64,000 bases of DNA from Ensifer sp. WSM1721 (GCF_000513895.2 NZ_CP165782.1:3272501-3336500), one strand, 5' to 3'. Positions 32,840-41,960 are shown, numbered from the stretch's first letter. The notes: a model not told the origin generated them from the sequence alone. Made by a program: numbers and translations.

Positions 32840-34294
32840 ATGAACCTGAAAGACCCGTCACTGTTTCGTGAGGCCGCTCTCGTCGGCGAGACCTGGATCG
32901 AAGCTGACCCGAAGAACGCGATAGAGGTGAACAATCCGGCGACGGGCGAGGTGATCGGTCGCGTGCCGAAGCTCGGCGCGGTCGAAACCAGGGCTGCGAT
33001 CGAAACCGCGGCGCGGGTGCAGAAGGAGTGGGCCGCCAGGACCGCCAAGGAGCGCTCGGCCGTGTTACGGCGCTGGTTCGAGCTGATGATCGAGAACAAG
33101 GATGATCTCGGCCAGATCCTGACGTTAGAGCAGGGCAAGCCATTGACAGAAGCAACCGGCGAGATCGTCTACGGCGCAAGCTTCATCGAATGGTTCGCGG
33201 AAGAGGCGCGCCGCGTCTATGGCGACCTTGTGCCTGGACACCAAAAGGACAAGCGCATCCTGGTGATGAAGCAGCCGATCGGTGTCGTCGCCGCGATCAC
33301 TCCGTGGAACTTCCCCAACGCGATGATCACTCGCAAGGCCGGCCCTGCCTTTGCCGCCGGCTGCGCCATGGTGTTGAAGCCCGCCGCGCAGACGCCGTTT
33401 TCGGCGATCGCCATCGCCGTGCTCGCCGAGCGCGCCGGCATGCCGAAGGGCCTCTTTTCGGTGATCACCGGCTCGGCCCGCGAGATCGGCGCCGAGATGA
33501 CCTCGAACCCGACCGTGCGCAAGCTGACCTTCACCGGCTCCACCGAGGTCGGTGCCGAGCTCTACCGGCAGAGTGCTGCGACGATCAAGAAGCTTGGCCT
33601 CGAACTCGGCGGCAACGCCCCCTTCATCGTCTTCGACGACGCCGATCTCGACGCGGCGGTCGAGGGAGCGCTGATCGCAAAGTTCCGCAATAATGGCCAG
33701 ACCTGCGTCTGCGCCAACCGCATCTATGTGCAGGACGGCGTCTACGAGGCCTTCTCCGAGAAGCTCGCGGGCGCCGTCGCCAAGCTCAAGACCGGCAACG
33801 GCATGGAGGAGGGCGTCATCCTCGGGCCGCTGATCGATAAGCCGGCTCTCGAAAAAGTCGAAGAGCATGTGGCCGATGCGCTCGCCAAGGGCGCTCGCGT
33901 CGTGCACGGCGGCAAGCGTCATGCGCTCGGCGGCACCTTCTACGAGGCGACGGTGTTGGCGGACGTCACCCAAGCGATGGCGGTGGCGCGTGAGGAGACC
34001 TTCGGCCCGGTGGCGCCGCTCTTCCGCTTCAAGGACGAAGCGGACGTCATCCACCAGGCAAACGACACCGAGTTCGGCCTTGCCTCTTACTTCTATGCGA
34101 AGGATCTGGCACGCGTCTTCCGTGTCGCCGAAGCGCTGGAATACGGCATGGTCGGCGTCAACACCGGCCTGATCTCCACGGCGGAAGCGCCCTTCGGTGG
34201 TGTCAAGCTTTCCGGCCTCGGCCGCGAGGGCTCGAAATACGGCATCGAGGAATTCATGGAAATCAAATATGTCTGCCTCGGTGGCATCGCCTGA
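32840..34294 (+). CDS. gabD: NAD(P)-dependent succinate-semialdehyde dehydrogenase family protein
   Basis: 484 aa aldehyde dehydrogenase. The catalytic Cys is residue 289 (FRNNGQTCVCANR), the general base Glu is 255 (LELGGNAP), and the cofactor segment is PWNFPNAMITRK. Length and the NNGQTC signature fit GabD, which oxidises succinate semialdehyde to succinate. It is upstream of an L-fucose-like catabolic cluster, and a role on lactaldehyde is also thinkable. GAGGAAGG precedes the ATG. Its own terminator at 34314 suggests a monocistronic gene. Confidence 0.8.
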   Translation: MNLKDPSLFREAALVGETWIEADPKNAIEVNNPATGEVIGRVPKLGAVETRAAIETAARVQKEWAARTAKERSAVLRRWFELMIENKDDLGQILTLEQGKPLTEATGEIVYGASFIEWFAEEARRVYGDLVPGHQKDKRILVMKQPIGVVAAITPWNFPNAMITRKAGPAFAAGCAMVLKPAAQTPFSAIAIAVLAERAGMPKGLFSVITGSAREIGAEMTSNPTVRKLTFTGSTEVGAELYRQSAATIKKLGLELGGNAPFIVFDDADLDAAVEGALIAKFRNNGQTCVCANRIYVQDGVYEAFSEKLAGAVAKLKTGNGMEEGVILGPLIDKPALEKVEEHVADALAKGARVVHGGKRHALGGTFYEATVLADVTQAMAVAREETFGPVAPLFRFKDEADVIHQANDTEFGLASYFYAKDLARVFRVAEALEYGMVGVNTGLISTAEAPFGGVKLSGLGREGSKYGIEEFMEIKYVCLGGIA

Positions 34295-34313
34295 GGCAAG
34301 GCCAATTGCAAAC

Positions 34314-34346
34314 AAACCGCCCGGGATTTCTGGGCGGTTTTCTTTT
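34314..34346 (+). terminator. Rho-independent terminator of gabD
   Basis: AAACCGCCC pairs with GGGCGGTTT over 9 bp around a 9-base loop, followed by a T-rich tail, 20 bp after the stop codon. Confidence 0.85.
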
Positions 34347-34425
34347 GCTGCGAAGACGATAGTCTTCGTCATCGATTCTGAATAATTGAGCATCAGGACT
34401 TTTCTGAGCGAGACTGCGGGCGTCA

Positions 34426-34530
34426 TTGCCCCTCATCCGCCTGCCGGCACCTTCTCCCCGCTCGCGGGGAGAAGGGACAAGCGGCACGCTTCCAGTCCCC
34501 TCCCCCGCATGCGGGGAGAGGGTTAGGGGC
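34426..34530. repeat. GC-rich dispersed repeat with two hairpins
   Basis: CCTTCTCCCCGC and GCGGGGAGAAGG form a perfect 12-bp stem at 34450-34475; a second imperfect GC-rich hairpin (CCCTCCCCCGC / GCGGGGAGAGGG) is at about 34497-34522. This is a repeat form common between genes in rhizobia. Together with the neighbouring RIME-like copy it fills most of the 34347-34673 gap; no gene was seen. Confidence 0.6.
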
Positions 34531-34548
34531 GGGCCGCTCCAAGCATTA

Positions 34549-34651
34549 CTGCATGTTTCCTTAAATCGTACCCGATCTAAGGACAAAACATGCAGCCATT
34601 CAAAGTGCTACAGCGTCCTTTGTGCGTCTGAAAAGACGCACGGCGCTGTAG
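34549..34651. repeat. RIME-like double-hairpin repeat, forward orientation
   Basis: From CTGCATGTTTCCTTAAATCG to GGCGCTGTAG; near-identical to the copies at 47250 and 53097. It ends 22 bp before the aldolase start codon, so the aldolase ribosome-binding site lies just outside it. Confidence 0.9.
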
Positions 34652-34673
34652 TTGTGCGAGAGGAGGACGATCC

Positions 34674-35474
34674 ATGCCGGCCCCGAAAAACCCCTTTAAA
34701 GCGGCGATCCGCGAAAACCGCTTCCAGCTCGGCCTCTGGGTGGCGCTTGCCAGCCCCTATGCTGCCGAAGTCGTTGCCGGCAGCGGTTACGACTGGCTGC
34801 TGATCGACGGCGAGCATGCGCCGAACGACCTGCCGCTGCTTGCGGCGCAATACGGTGCGATCGCCGGTCGGGGGAGTCATCCGATCGTTCGGCTGCCCGT
34901 CGGCGACACGGCACTGATCAAGCAGGTGCTCGACACGGGCGTGCAGACGCTGCTCATCCCGATGGTCGACAGCGTCGATCAGGCGCGGCAGCTCGTCCGC
35001 GCCGTGCGCTACCCGCCGCAAGGGATCCGCGGCGTCGGCGCAGCGCTGGGGCGGGCGACGAATTTCGGGCGCATCACCGATTATCTCCGGAATGCCAATG
35101 ACGAGATCTGCCTTCTCCTGCAGATCGAAAGCAAGGCAGGACTGAACGCGATCGATGAGATCGCAGCGCTCGACGGTGTCGACGGCCTGTTCATCGGCCC
35201 GGCGGATCTTGCCGCTGATATGGGCCATCTCGGAAATCCAGGCCATATCGAGGTGCGGGCTGCCATTGTCGACGCCTTTACCCGTATCCGCCGCGCCGGC
35301 AAGGCGCGCGGCATCATGACGCTCGATCCCGCGCAGGCCCGAGACTACCGCGATCTCGGTGCCGATTTCATGGCGATCGGCACCGACGTGACCTTGCTCG
35401 TCAACGCGACAGAGCGGCTGCGCCGGGAATTTTTGGGTGAGGCCGAGCCGACGCGGTCGGAATCCGGCTATTGA
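34674..35474 (+). CDS. HpcH/HpaI-family aldolase (2-keto-3-deoxy sugar acid type)
   Basis: 266 aa class II (metal-dependent) aldolase of the HpaI/RhmA family. Such enzymes cleave 2-keto-3-deoxy acids to pyruvate plus an aldehyde. Visible motifs are GYDWLLIDGEHAPND (metal-binding Glu/Asp region), LLIPMVDSVDQARQLV, GIRGVGA, LLLQIESKAGLNAIDEI and GLFIGPADLAADMG. The neighbouring sugar dehydrogenase, UxaA dehydratase and sugar importer suggest a 2-keto-3-deoxy-L-fuconate or -rhamnonate type substrate. ATG preceded by GAGGAGGAC. Convergent with the GntR gene (17-bp gap). Confidence 0.8.
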   Translation: MPAPKNPFKAAIRENRFQLGLWVALASPYAAEVVAGSGYDWLLIDGEHAPNDLPLLAAQYGAIAGRGSHPIVRLPVGDTALIKQVLDTGVQTLLIPMVDSVDQARQLVRAVRYPPQGIRGVGAALGRATNFGRITDYLRNANDEICLLLQIESKAGLNAIDEIAALDGVDGLFIGPADLAADMGHLGNPGHIEVRAAIVDAFTRIRRAGKARGIMTLDPAQARDYRDLGADFMAIGTDVTLLVNATERLRREFLGEAEPTRSESGY

Positions 35475-35491
35475 TCGGACTTTCCGGCCCT

Positions 35492-36370
35492 TCAGGGAAG
35501 GGACTGCAACAGGGTCTCGCGCGCCGATTTCAAATGCAGCCTGCAGGCCTGTTCCACTTGCTTCGGATCACGCGACTGGAGCGCCGCTATATAGGCGAGA
35601 TGCTCTTCGAGCGCCCGCGCGTTGCGCTCGCGTGCATTCGCCTTGTTCCATTGGTAATGATAGTGGAAGACGATGGCGATGACGTCGTAGAAGTCGATGA
35701 TGAAACGGTTGCTCGAGGATTTGTGCACCAAAAGGTGGAAGCGCTCGTCGAGCTCCGAGAATTCCTTGTAGCGTCTGTCGATATCGGCAAGCACTTCCCG
35801 GTGCACCGCTTCGATTTTCCTCAGTTCCTCCCAGGCCGGATCGTCCTCGGGAAGGCTGACGAAGCGGGCGGCCGAGCGAAGCTCGAACATCTCGCGCACC
35901 TCCGTCAGTTCGAGCGCGAACTCGCGGGTGAATCCCTTGAGCACCCAATGGCTGTTCGGCCGTTTCTCGATCAGGCCGAAGCGGCTGAAGCGGATCAGGA
36001 ACTCCCGCACGCTCGTCGTGCCGGTGCCGATCTCACGGGCAAGCTCCAGCTCGTTGATCTGCATTCCGGGCTCGGCGCCGCCCGCCAGAATCCGGCGCAT
36101 GAAGCTGCGCTCGATCCGCTCGGCGAGCGAATCGGTCTCCTCGGTCGGAAAATAGTCCGCAGGGTCGGGGGCCCTCAGCACGGTCTTCCGCCGCTTGTCC
36201 CAGGCGATCAACCCGAGCTCTTCGCAGCGCGTGAGGATGGCGCGAACGGTCGTGCGACTGACGCCGAGGGCCTGGCCGAGCTCGGGTTCCGAAGGCAGCG
36301 CCGACGTTTCCGCGAGCGTCGTCAGACAGCGGTTGAAGGCATCCTTGAAGACGGTGTTCTGCTTCGCCAT
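35492..36370 (-). CDS. GntR-family regulator with two winged-helix domains and an FCD-type effector domain
   Basis: 292 aa. The first HTH is at residues about 26-60 (SEPELGQALGVSRTTVRAIL), the second at about 104-140 (INELELAREIGTGTTSVREF), each with a GntR-type wing. The remaining part is an all-helical FCD-like effector domain with conserved acidic and His residues (SELDERFHLLVHKSS). Classic FadR/GntR proteins have only one HTH, so the tandem is unusual. Divergent from the UxaA-type gene, with a palindrome in the shared gap at 36493-36503. Likely controls the sugar cluster; the effector is unknown. Confidence 0.8.
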   Translation of the reverse strand: MAKQNTVFKDAFNRCLTTLAETSALPSEPELGQALGVSRTTVRAILTRCEELGLIAWDKRRKTVLRAPDPADYFPTEETDSLAERIERSFMRRILAGGAEPGMQINELELAREIGTGTTSVREFLIRFSRFGLIEKRPNSHWVLKGFTREFALELTEVREMFELRSAARFVSLPEDDPAWEELRKIEAVHREVLADIDRRYKEFSELDERFHLLVHKSSSNRFIIDFYDVIAIVFHYHYQWNKANARERNARALEEHLAYIAALQSRDPKQVEQACRLHLKSARETLLQSLP

Positions 36371-36478
36371 TGCGTGGTCCGGCGTTTAGGTTGATCGAGA
36401 GGTGTCCGCGGCTCGGCGGCGCTCGCAAGCATGTTGGCTCTTGGGTCGTCCTCGGTGCGACGCCAATTATAATACCCA

Positions 36479-36507
36479 TTGACGAAAATCTGTCTATTGT
36501 AGATAAA
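36479..36507 (+). promoter_or_regulatory. Candidate promoter with overlapping operator for the UxaA gene
   Basis: TTGACG at 36479-36484 and GATAAA at 36502-36507 have 17-bp spacing and sit 17 bp before the start codon of the UxaA-type gene. A palindrome TCTA-TTG-TAGA at 36493-36503 overlaps this region, and a wider TGTCT...AGACA pair surrounds it. It is a plausible site for the divergent GntR protein. Confidence 0.4.
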
Positions 36508-36523
36508 AGACAAAACAGGATAC

Positions 36524-38065
36524 GTGTCGTCAACACGAAAGCCGTTCTGGAGCCAGAGATTGCCCGCACCGTCTTCGATCCTTCTTTCGCCGGAAGACAA
36601 TGTCGTCGTCGCCACTGCTGCGATCGCGCCCGGCGAAATGCTGGCCGGCGGCGTGCCGGCGGCGGCAAGGATCGATGCTGGCCACAAGGCGGCGATCAGA
36701 TCGATCAAGTCGGGCGAGCCGGTGGTGAAATACGGCCAGGCGATCGGCCGCGCCACGTGCGACATCGCTCCCGGCGAGCACGTTCATTCGCACAACCTCG
36801 CCTTCGACCAGGACCGGCTCTCCATTGGGGCCCCCGTTGCGCCGGAGGCGGCGAGCGAGGCCGACAAGGCGCGCACCTTCCTCGGTTATCGCCGGGCCGA
36901 CGGTCGGGCCGCGACGCGCAACTACATCGGCATCATCGCCAGCGTGAACTGTTCCACCACCGTCTGTCGGGCGATCGCCGACGAGGCTAACCGCCGCATC
37001 CTGCCGAGATATGAAGGTATCGACGGTTTCGTACCGATCGTGCATGACCAGGGCTGCGGCATGTCGTCCACCGGCGACGGCATGAAAAATCTGCACCGTA
37101 CGCTTGCCGGCTACGCCCGGCACGCCAATTTCGGCGGCGTGCTGATGGTCGGGCTCGGCTGCGAGGTCAACCAGTTGACGCTTTACGGTCAGAGCGGCGC
37201 GGGCGCGGAGAAGCGGCATTTCAACATTCAGGAGGCGGGTGGCTCCCGCCGCTCGGTCGAGCGCGCGCTCGGCGTTCTCGAGGAAATCGCGGCGGAAGTG
37301 TCCACCGCCCGCCGCGTGCCGATACCGGTCAGCGAGATCATCGTCGGACTGCAATGCGGGGGCTCGGACGGCCTCTCCGGTGTCACGGCCAACCCGGCGC
37401 TCGGCGCCGCCGTCGATATCCTCGCTGGCGCCGGCGGCACCGCGATTCTTTCGGAGACCTCCGAGATTTATGGTGCGGAGCATCTGTTGCGCAGTCGCGC
37501 CGTCAACGGCGAGGTGGCGGCAAGGCTCGATGAGCTGATCTCCTGGTGGGAGAGCTATGTTGCGTTGCATGGCGCCTCGCTCGACAACAATCCTTCGCCG
37601 GGCAACAAGCGCGGAGGCCTGACAACGATCCTCGAAAAATCGCTGGGCGCGGTGGCCAAGGGCGGCCGTTCACCGTTGACAGCTGTCTACAACTACGCCG
37701 AACGGGTGACCGAGAGCGGCCTGGTCTTCATGGATACGCCGGGTTACGATCCGGTCTCGGCGACGGGTCAGGTTGCCGGAGGAGCAAACGTCATCGCGTT
37801 CACGACCGGGCGCGGAAGCTGTTTCGGCTGTCGCCCGGCACCGTCGATCAAGCTCACCAGCAACACGGCGCTTTATCGGGCAATGGAGGAAGACATGGAC
37901 ATCGATTGCGGCGTCATCGCCTCGGGCGAGGCGACGATCGCCGGTCTCGGCCGCGAGATTTTCGAACTCATCATCGCCACCGCCTCCGGTCGCAAGACCA
38001 AGAGCGAACTTTTCGGCTACGGCGACAACGAGTTCGTGCCCTGGCATCTGGGGGCGACGCTTTAA
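36524..38065 (+). CDS. UxaA-family (altronate-type) sugar-acid dehydratase
   Basis: 513 aa with both UxaA domains: an N-terminal SAF domain (about residues 22-95) and the large C-terminal dehydratase domain (about 110-510) with NCSTTVCRAIADE, VPIVHDQGCG and GLGCEVNQ. Altronate dehydratase makes 2-keto-3-deoxygluconate; Campylobacter uses UxaA homologues for L-fuconate. Substrate here is inferred from neighbours, not seen. Starts with GTG at 36524 with only a weak ribosome-binding site; a later start is possible. Divergent from GntR, followed by the AKR gene after 73 bp. Confidence 0.8.
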   Translation: MSSTRKPFWSQRLPAPSSILLSPEDNVVVATAAIAPGEMLAGGVPAAARIDAGHKAAIRSIKSGEPVVKYGQAIGRATCDIAPGEHVHSHNLAFDQDRLSIGAPVAPEAASEADKARTFLGYRRADGRAATRNYIGIIASVNCSTTVCRAIADEANRRILPRYEGIDGFVPIVHDQGCGMSSTGDGMKNLHRTLAGYARHANFGGVLMVGLGCEVNQLTLYGQSGAGAEKRHFNIQEAGGSRRSVERALGVLEEIAAEVSTARRVPIPVSEIIVGLQCGGSDGLSGVTANPALGAAVDILAGAGGTAILSETSEIYGAEHLLRSRAVNGEVAARLDELISWWESYVALHGASLDNNPSPGNKRGGLTTILEKSLGAVAKGGRSPLTAVYNYAERVTESGLVFMDTPGYDPVSATGQVAGGANVIAFTTGRGSCFGCRPAPSIKLTSNTALYRAMEEDMDIDCGVIASGEATIAGLGREIFELIIATASGRKTKSELFGYGDNEFVPWHLGATL

Positions 38066-38138
38066 GCGAGCGAGGGGCAAACTCCGCTCGGAACTGAGCA
38101 TGTAAGAAAGGCGCATCCTTGGAGGGAGGAGACAAGGA

Positions 38139-39158
38139 ATGCAGACGAGAAAGATAGGCCGGACCGATCTTGCCGTGACCGAATACAGCTTCGGCACCGC
38201 TCCGCTCGGCGGCCTCTATCGCGAATGCACCCGCGAAGCGGCGATGACGACGCTCGAGGCCGCCTGGGACGCGGGTATCCGCTATTTCGACACGGCGCCC
38301 TTTTATGGGCTCGGGCTCGCCGAGCGGCGGGTTGGCGACTTCCTGCGCGACAAGCCGCGCGAGAGCTTCGTGCTGTCGACGAAGGTCGGTCGGCTGCTGC
38401 AGCCTGTGCCGCAGGATAAGGTTCCGGACTACTCCTATGTCAAGCCGCTGAATTTCGACGTCACCTACGATTACAGCTATGATGCGATCATGCGGTCGGT
38501 GGAGATGAGCTACGCCCGCCTCGGCCTCAACCGCATCGACATCCTCTATGTCCACGATATCGGCGGCTATACCCATGGCACCGCGAAGAATGCGGTATAC
38601 CTGCGGCAACTCCTGGACTCCGGCCTGAAGGCGCTGGAGGAGCTGAAATCGGGCGGCGTCATCTCGGCCTATGGGCCTGGCGTCAATGAAGTGCCAGTCT
38701 GCCTCGAGGTGATGCGGCACGCCGACATCGACTGTATCCTGCTTGCCGGCCGCTACACGCTCCTCGACCGGTCCGCCGTCGCCGAACTCCTGCCGCTCTG
38801 CGAGAAGAAGCGGACGTCGCTCGTGATCGGCGGCGTGTTCAATTCCGGCATTCTCGCCACCGGTCCGGTGGAGGGCGCGCATTTCGACTATATGCCGGCG
38901 ACGGAGGAAGTCAGGGCGAAGGTGGCGGCGATGGAACGGATTGCGCAGGAGCGCGGCATGCCGCTCGCGGCGCCGGCGCTGCAGTTCCCGCTTGCCAATC
39001 CCCAGGTCGCTTCCGTCCTGCTCGGCACCGCCAAACCGGAAAGCCTGAATCGGAATATGGAACTCACCGGACGGAAGATCACGGCCGAGGACCTCGCCGC
39101 CTTCGAACCTTATACGCTGGTCGCGCCTGAGCTTGGAGCGGAGGCCGTGAGAGTGTGA
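38139..39158 (+). CDS. Aldo/keto reductase, probable L-fucose / D-threo-aldose dehydrogenase
   Basis: 339 aa AKR barrel. The start KIGRTDLAVTEYSFGTAPLG, the block RYFDTAPFYGLGLAERRVGDFL and the catalytic Lys-Asp-Tyr-type residues (STKVG, D50-like FDTAPFYG) are typical. The closest family I recognise is D-threo-aldose 1-dehydrogenase, which includes L-fucose dehydrogenases that make the 1,5-lactone. The initial oxidation of a free sugar fits the gene order. ATG start with GGAGGGAGGAG upstream. Substrate not proven. Confidence 0.7.
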   Translation: MQTRKIGRTDLAVTEYSFGTAPLGGLYRECTREAAMTTLEAAWDAGIRYFDTAPFYGLGLAERRVGDFLRDKPRESFVLSTKVGRLLQPVPQDKVPDYSYVKPLNFDVTYDYSYDAIMRSVEMSYARLGLNRIDILYVHDIGGYTHGTAKNAVYLRQLLDSGLKALEELKSGGVISAYGPGVNEVPVCLEVMRHADIDCILLAGRYTLLDRSAVAELLPLCEKKRTSLVIGGVFNSGILATGPVEGAHFDYMPATEEVRAKVAAMERIAQERGMPLAAPALQFPLANPQVASVLLGTAKPESLNRNMELTGRKITAEDLAAFEPYTLVAPELGAEAVRV

Positions 39159-39269
39159 TGCTTCCTGCCGCGATGGCGGGGAGGGTCTCTTTATAAAGGA
39201 CCGGGCCGCATGCACCTGGCGGATCGGTCTCGATAAACGGAACGAGGTGTAACTGAGAGGAGAAACCTG

Positions 39270-40259
39270 ATGAGCATAGCCAAGCGCATTCTTTCACGCC
39301 GTGCCTTCAACGCCCTGGCCGGCGCCGCATTTGTCGCCGCCATGGCGCCCGTGCCGTCTTTCGCACAGGACGTCACCATCCCGATCATCGTCAAGGACAC
39401 CACTTCCTTCTTCTGGCAGATTGTGCTTGCGGGCGCCCGCAAGGCCGGCCAGGACCTCGGCGTCAACGTACCGGAGCTCGGCGCGCAAGCCGAATCCGAC
39501 ATCAACGGCCAGATCAGCATCCTTGAAAATGCGGTCGCCGGCGCACCGGCAGCGGTCGTGATCGCCCCGACTGAATTCAAGGCGCTCGGCAAGCCGATCG
39601 ACGAGGCGGCAAAGTCCGTGCCGATCATCGGCATCGACTCCGCCGCCGATTCGAAGGCCTTCTCGTCGTTCCTGACGACGGACAACGTCCAGGGCGGTCG
39701 CATCGCCGCCGATGGCCTCGCCGCGGCGATCAAGGAAGCGACCGGCAAGGAAGAGGGTGAAGTCGCGATCATCACCAACCTGCCCGGCGTCGGATCGCTC
39801 GATCAGCGTCGCGAAGGTTTCCTCGATCAGATCAAGACGAAATATCCGGGCCTCAAGGTCGTTGCCGATAAATATGCAGACGGGCAGGCGACGACCGGCC
39901 TCAACATCATGACCGACCTGATCACGGCCAATCCCAATCTCGTCGGCGTTTTCGCCTCCAACCTGATCATGGCGCAGGGCGTCGGCCAGGCGATCGCCGA
40001 AAACAAGCTCGGCGACAAGATCAAGGTCATCGGCTTCGACAGTGACGAAAAGACCGTCGGCTTCCTGAAGGAAGGCGTGATCGCCGGTCTGGTCGTGCAA
40101 GATCCCTATCGCATGGGCTATGATGGCATAAAGACGGCGCTTGCCGTTTCCAAGGGCGAGAAGGTCGAGGCGAATGTCGACACCGGCGCGAACCTGGTCA
40201 CCAAGGCCAACATGTCCGATCCGAAGATCGACGCGCTCTTGAACCCGAAGGTGAACTGA
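39270..40259 (+). CDS. Periplasmic sugar-binding protein of an ABC importer
   Basis: 329 aa. A signal peptide of about 32 residues with a twin-Arg-like RRAFN and the cleavage site SFAQ-D precedes a periplasmic-binding (type I, RbsB-like) domain. It captures sugar and delivers it to the membrane components 40363-42966. The sequence VKDTTSFFWQIVLAGARKAGQDLG is typical of the RbsB/ XylF/ fucose-type binding proteins. GAGAGGAG before the ATG. Sugar specificity cannot be read here. Confidence 0.9.
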   Translation: MSIAKRILSRRAFNALAGAAFVAAMAPVPSFAQDVTIPIIVKDTTSFFWQIVLAGARKAGQDLGVNVPELGAQAESDINGQISILENAVAGAPAAVVIAPTEFKALGKPIDEAAKSVPIIGIDSAADSKAFSSFLTTDNVQGGRIAADGLAAAIKEATGKEEGEVAIITNLPGVGSLDQRREGFLDQIKTKYPGLKVVADKYADGQATTGLNIMTDLITANPNLVGVFASNLIMAQGVGQAIAENKLGDKIKVIGFDSDEKTVGFLKEGVIAGLVVQDPYRMGYDGIKTALAVSKGEKVEANVDTGANLVTKANMSDPKIDALLNPKVN

Positions 40260-40362
40260 ACCGCGAAGAGCGTGGCGTCTCGTCTGGCGCCACGGTGCTT
40301 TCTTGGATGCGGCGATCGGCTTGAGAGGCCGGCCGCCGCACTCCGAATGAGAGGAGGAGGTC

Positions 40363-41919
40363 ATGACGACAGGACTTCAAGAGGTCGCACGCCGGCACGA
40401 GGCCGAGGTGAAGGCGGTCAGCGGTCGTCCCGTTCCGAGGGGCGAGCCGATCCTGGAATTGCGCGGCCTCCAGAAGAACTACGGCACCGTCGAAGCCCTG
40501 AAACCCGCGACCGTCACCTTTCTCTCGGGCGAAATCCACGCGATCGTCGGCGAAAACGGGGCCGGCAAATCTACGCTGATCAAGCTTCTGACTGGCGTTA
40601 TTCCGCGGACAGCGGGCGAAGTGCTCTGGTGCGGCGATTCCGTCCTGCTTGCGACCCCCAACGAAGCGATCGCTCGCGGCATCAATGCCGTGCATCAGGA
40701 GGTGGTGCTCTGCCCGCACCTGAGCGTTGCCGCCAACATGTTCCTCGGCGACGAGATGAACCGTCGCGGCCTCATGCGCAAGCGTGCCATGACCGATGCC
40801 GCTCAGGGTGTCCTCGACGACCTCGGTTTCAACCTGCCGGCCAATGCGACCCTCGGCAGCCTGACGATCGGCCAGCAGCAGCTCGTCGCAACCGCGCGCG
40901 CAGCCATGCGCGGCACCCGGTTCCTGATCTTCGACGAGCCGACGGCCTATCTGACGCGGCAGGAATCCGCGCAGCTTTTCCGCCTCATTCGCCGGCTGCA
41001 GGGCGAAGGCGTGACCATCGTCTATATCAGTCACCGGCTGGAGGAAGTCTTCGAGCTCGCAGACCGCGTGTCGGTGCTGCGCGACGGCACCCATGTCGGC
41101 ACGCGCGCGGTTTCGGAGACGAACGAGGCCGAACTGATCGCCCTGATGATCAACCGCACGATCGAGCAGATCTATCACAAGGAGCATTTTCCGCTCGGCG
41201 AGACGATCGTCGAGACCCGGGGCCTCTCGGGGCCGGGATTCACCGACATATCGCTTTCCGTGCGGGCCGGCGAGATCGTTGGCCTTTACGGTCTGATCGG
41301 CGCCGGACGCAGCGAATTCGCACTCGGGCTCTATGGGCGCCAGCCGCTCACCGCCGGAGAAGTCTACTGGCAGGGCCGCAAGGTCGAGATCGGCAACGAG
41401 CGCAAGGCAATGGAACTCGGGATCGCGCTCGCGCCGGAAAGCCGCCGTGATCAGGGCCTCTGCCTCAACCTGCCGATCGGCCTCAATATCAACCTGCCGG
41501 TCTTCCGCAGGCTGACGCGCGGCTTGACGATCAACCGTGCAGCGGAGGCGGCCAACGCCGACCGCCAGATCCGTGAACTGAAGATCAAGACGCCGTCGCG
41601 GCGGGTGCTTGCCTCCGCCATGTCGGGCGGCAATCAGCAGAAGATCGTCATCGGCAGATGGCTCAGTCACGGCGCGAAGCTCTTCATCTTCGACGAGCCG
41701 ACTGTCGGCGTCGATGTCGGCACCAAGGCGGAAATCTACCGGCTGTTCGCACGGCTCCTGGAAAAGGGCGCCGGGATCATCCTGATCTCCTCCTATCTGC
41801 CGGAGGTCTACGAACTCGCCGATCGCCTGCACGTGTTTCGGCAGGGGCGGCTGGTCGCGAGCCATGACCACCGCGCCGCAAGCCATGAGGAAGTGCTGGC
41901 GCAGGCGATCAACGCGTAA
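40363..41919 (+). CDS. Sugar ABC transporter ATP-binding protein (two-domain, RbsA/MglA type)
   Basis: 518 aa with two nucleotide-binding domains. Domain 1 has Walker A GENGAGKST at about residue 64, an altered signature (TIGQQQLVATARA) and Walker B LIFDEPTAYL. Domain 2 has a degenerate P-loop GLIGAGRSE, SGGNQQKIVIGRWL and LFIFDEPTVGVD. This is the usual form for ribose-type importers, with only one or both sites hydrolysing ATP. Follows the binding protein by 103 bp. Confidence 0.93.
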   Translation: MTTGLQEVARRHEAEVKAVSGRPVPRGEPILELRGLQKNYGTVEALKPATVTFLSGEIHAIVGENGAGKSTLIKLLTGVIPRTAGEVLWCGDSVLLATPNEAIARGINAVHQEVVLCPHLSVAANMFLGDEMNRRGLMRKRAMTDAAQGVLDDLGFNLPANATLGSLTIGQQQLVATARAAMRGTRFLIFDEPTAYLTRQESAQLFRLIRRLQGEGVTIVYISHRLEEVFELADRVSVLRDGTHVGTRAVSETNEAELIALMINRTIEQIYHKEHFPLGETIVETRGLSGPGFTDISLSVRAGEIVGLYGLIGAGRSEFALGLYGRQPLTAGEVYWQGRKVEIGNERKAMELGIALAPESRRDQGLCLNLPIGLNINLPVFRRLTRGLTINRAAEAANADRQIRELKIKTPSRRVLASAMSGGNQQKIVIGRWLSHGAKLFIFDEPTVGVDVGTKAEIYRLFARLLEKGAGIILISSYLPEVYELADRLHVFRQGRLVASHDHRAASHEEVLAQAINA

Positions 41920-41921
41920 GC

Positions 41922-41960
41922 GGCGTCCTTTGTGCGTCTGAAAAGATGCACGACGCTGTA
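41922..41960. repeat. Half of a RIME-like repeat (second hairpin only)
   Basis: GGCGTCCTTTGTGCGTCT to AGATGCACGACGCTGTA matches the second hairpin of the forward RIME-like copies; the first hairpin is missing. It starts 3 bp after the ATPase stop codon and lies between the ATPase and permease genes. Confidence 0.8.
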
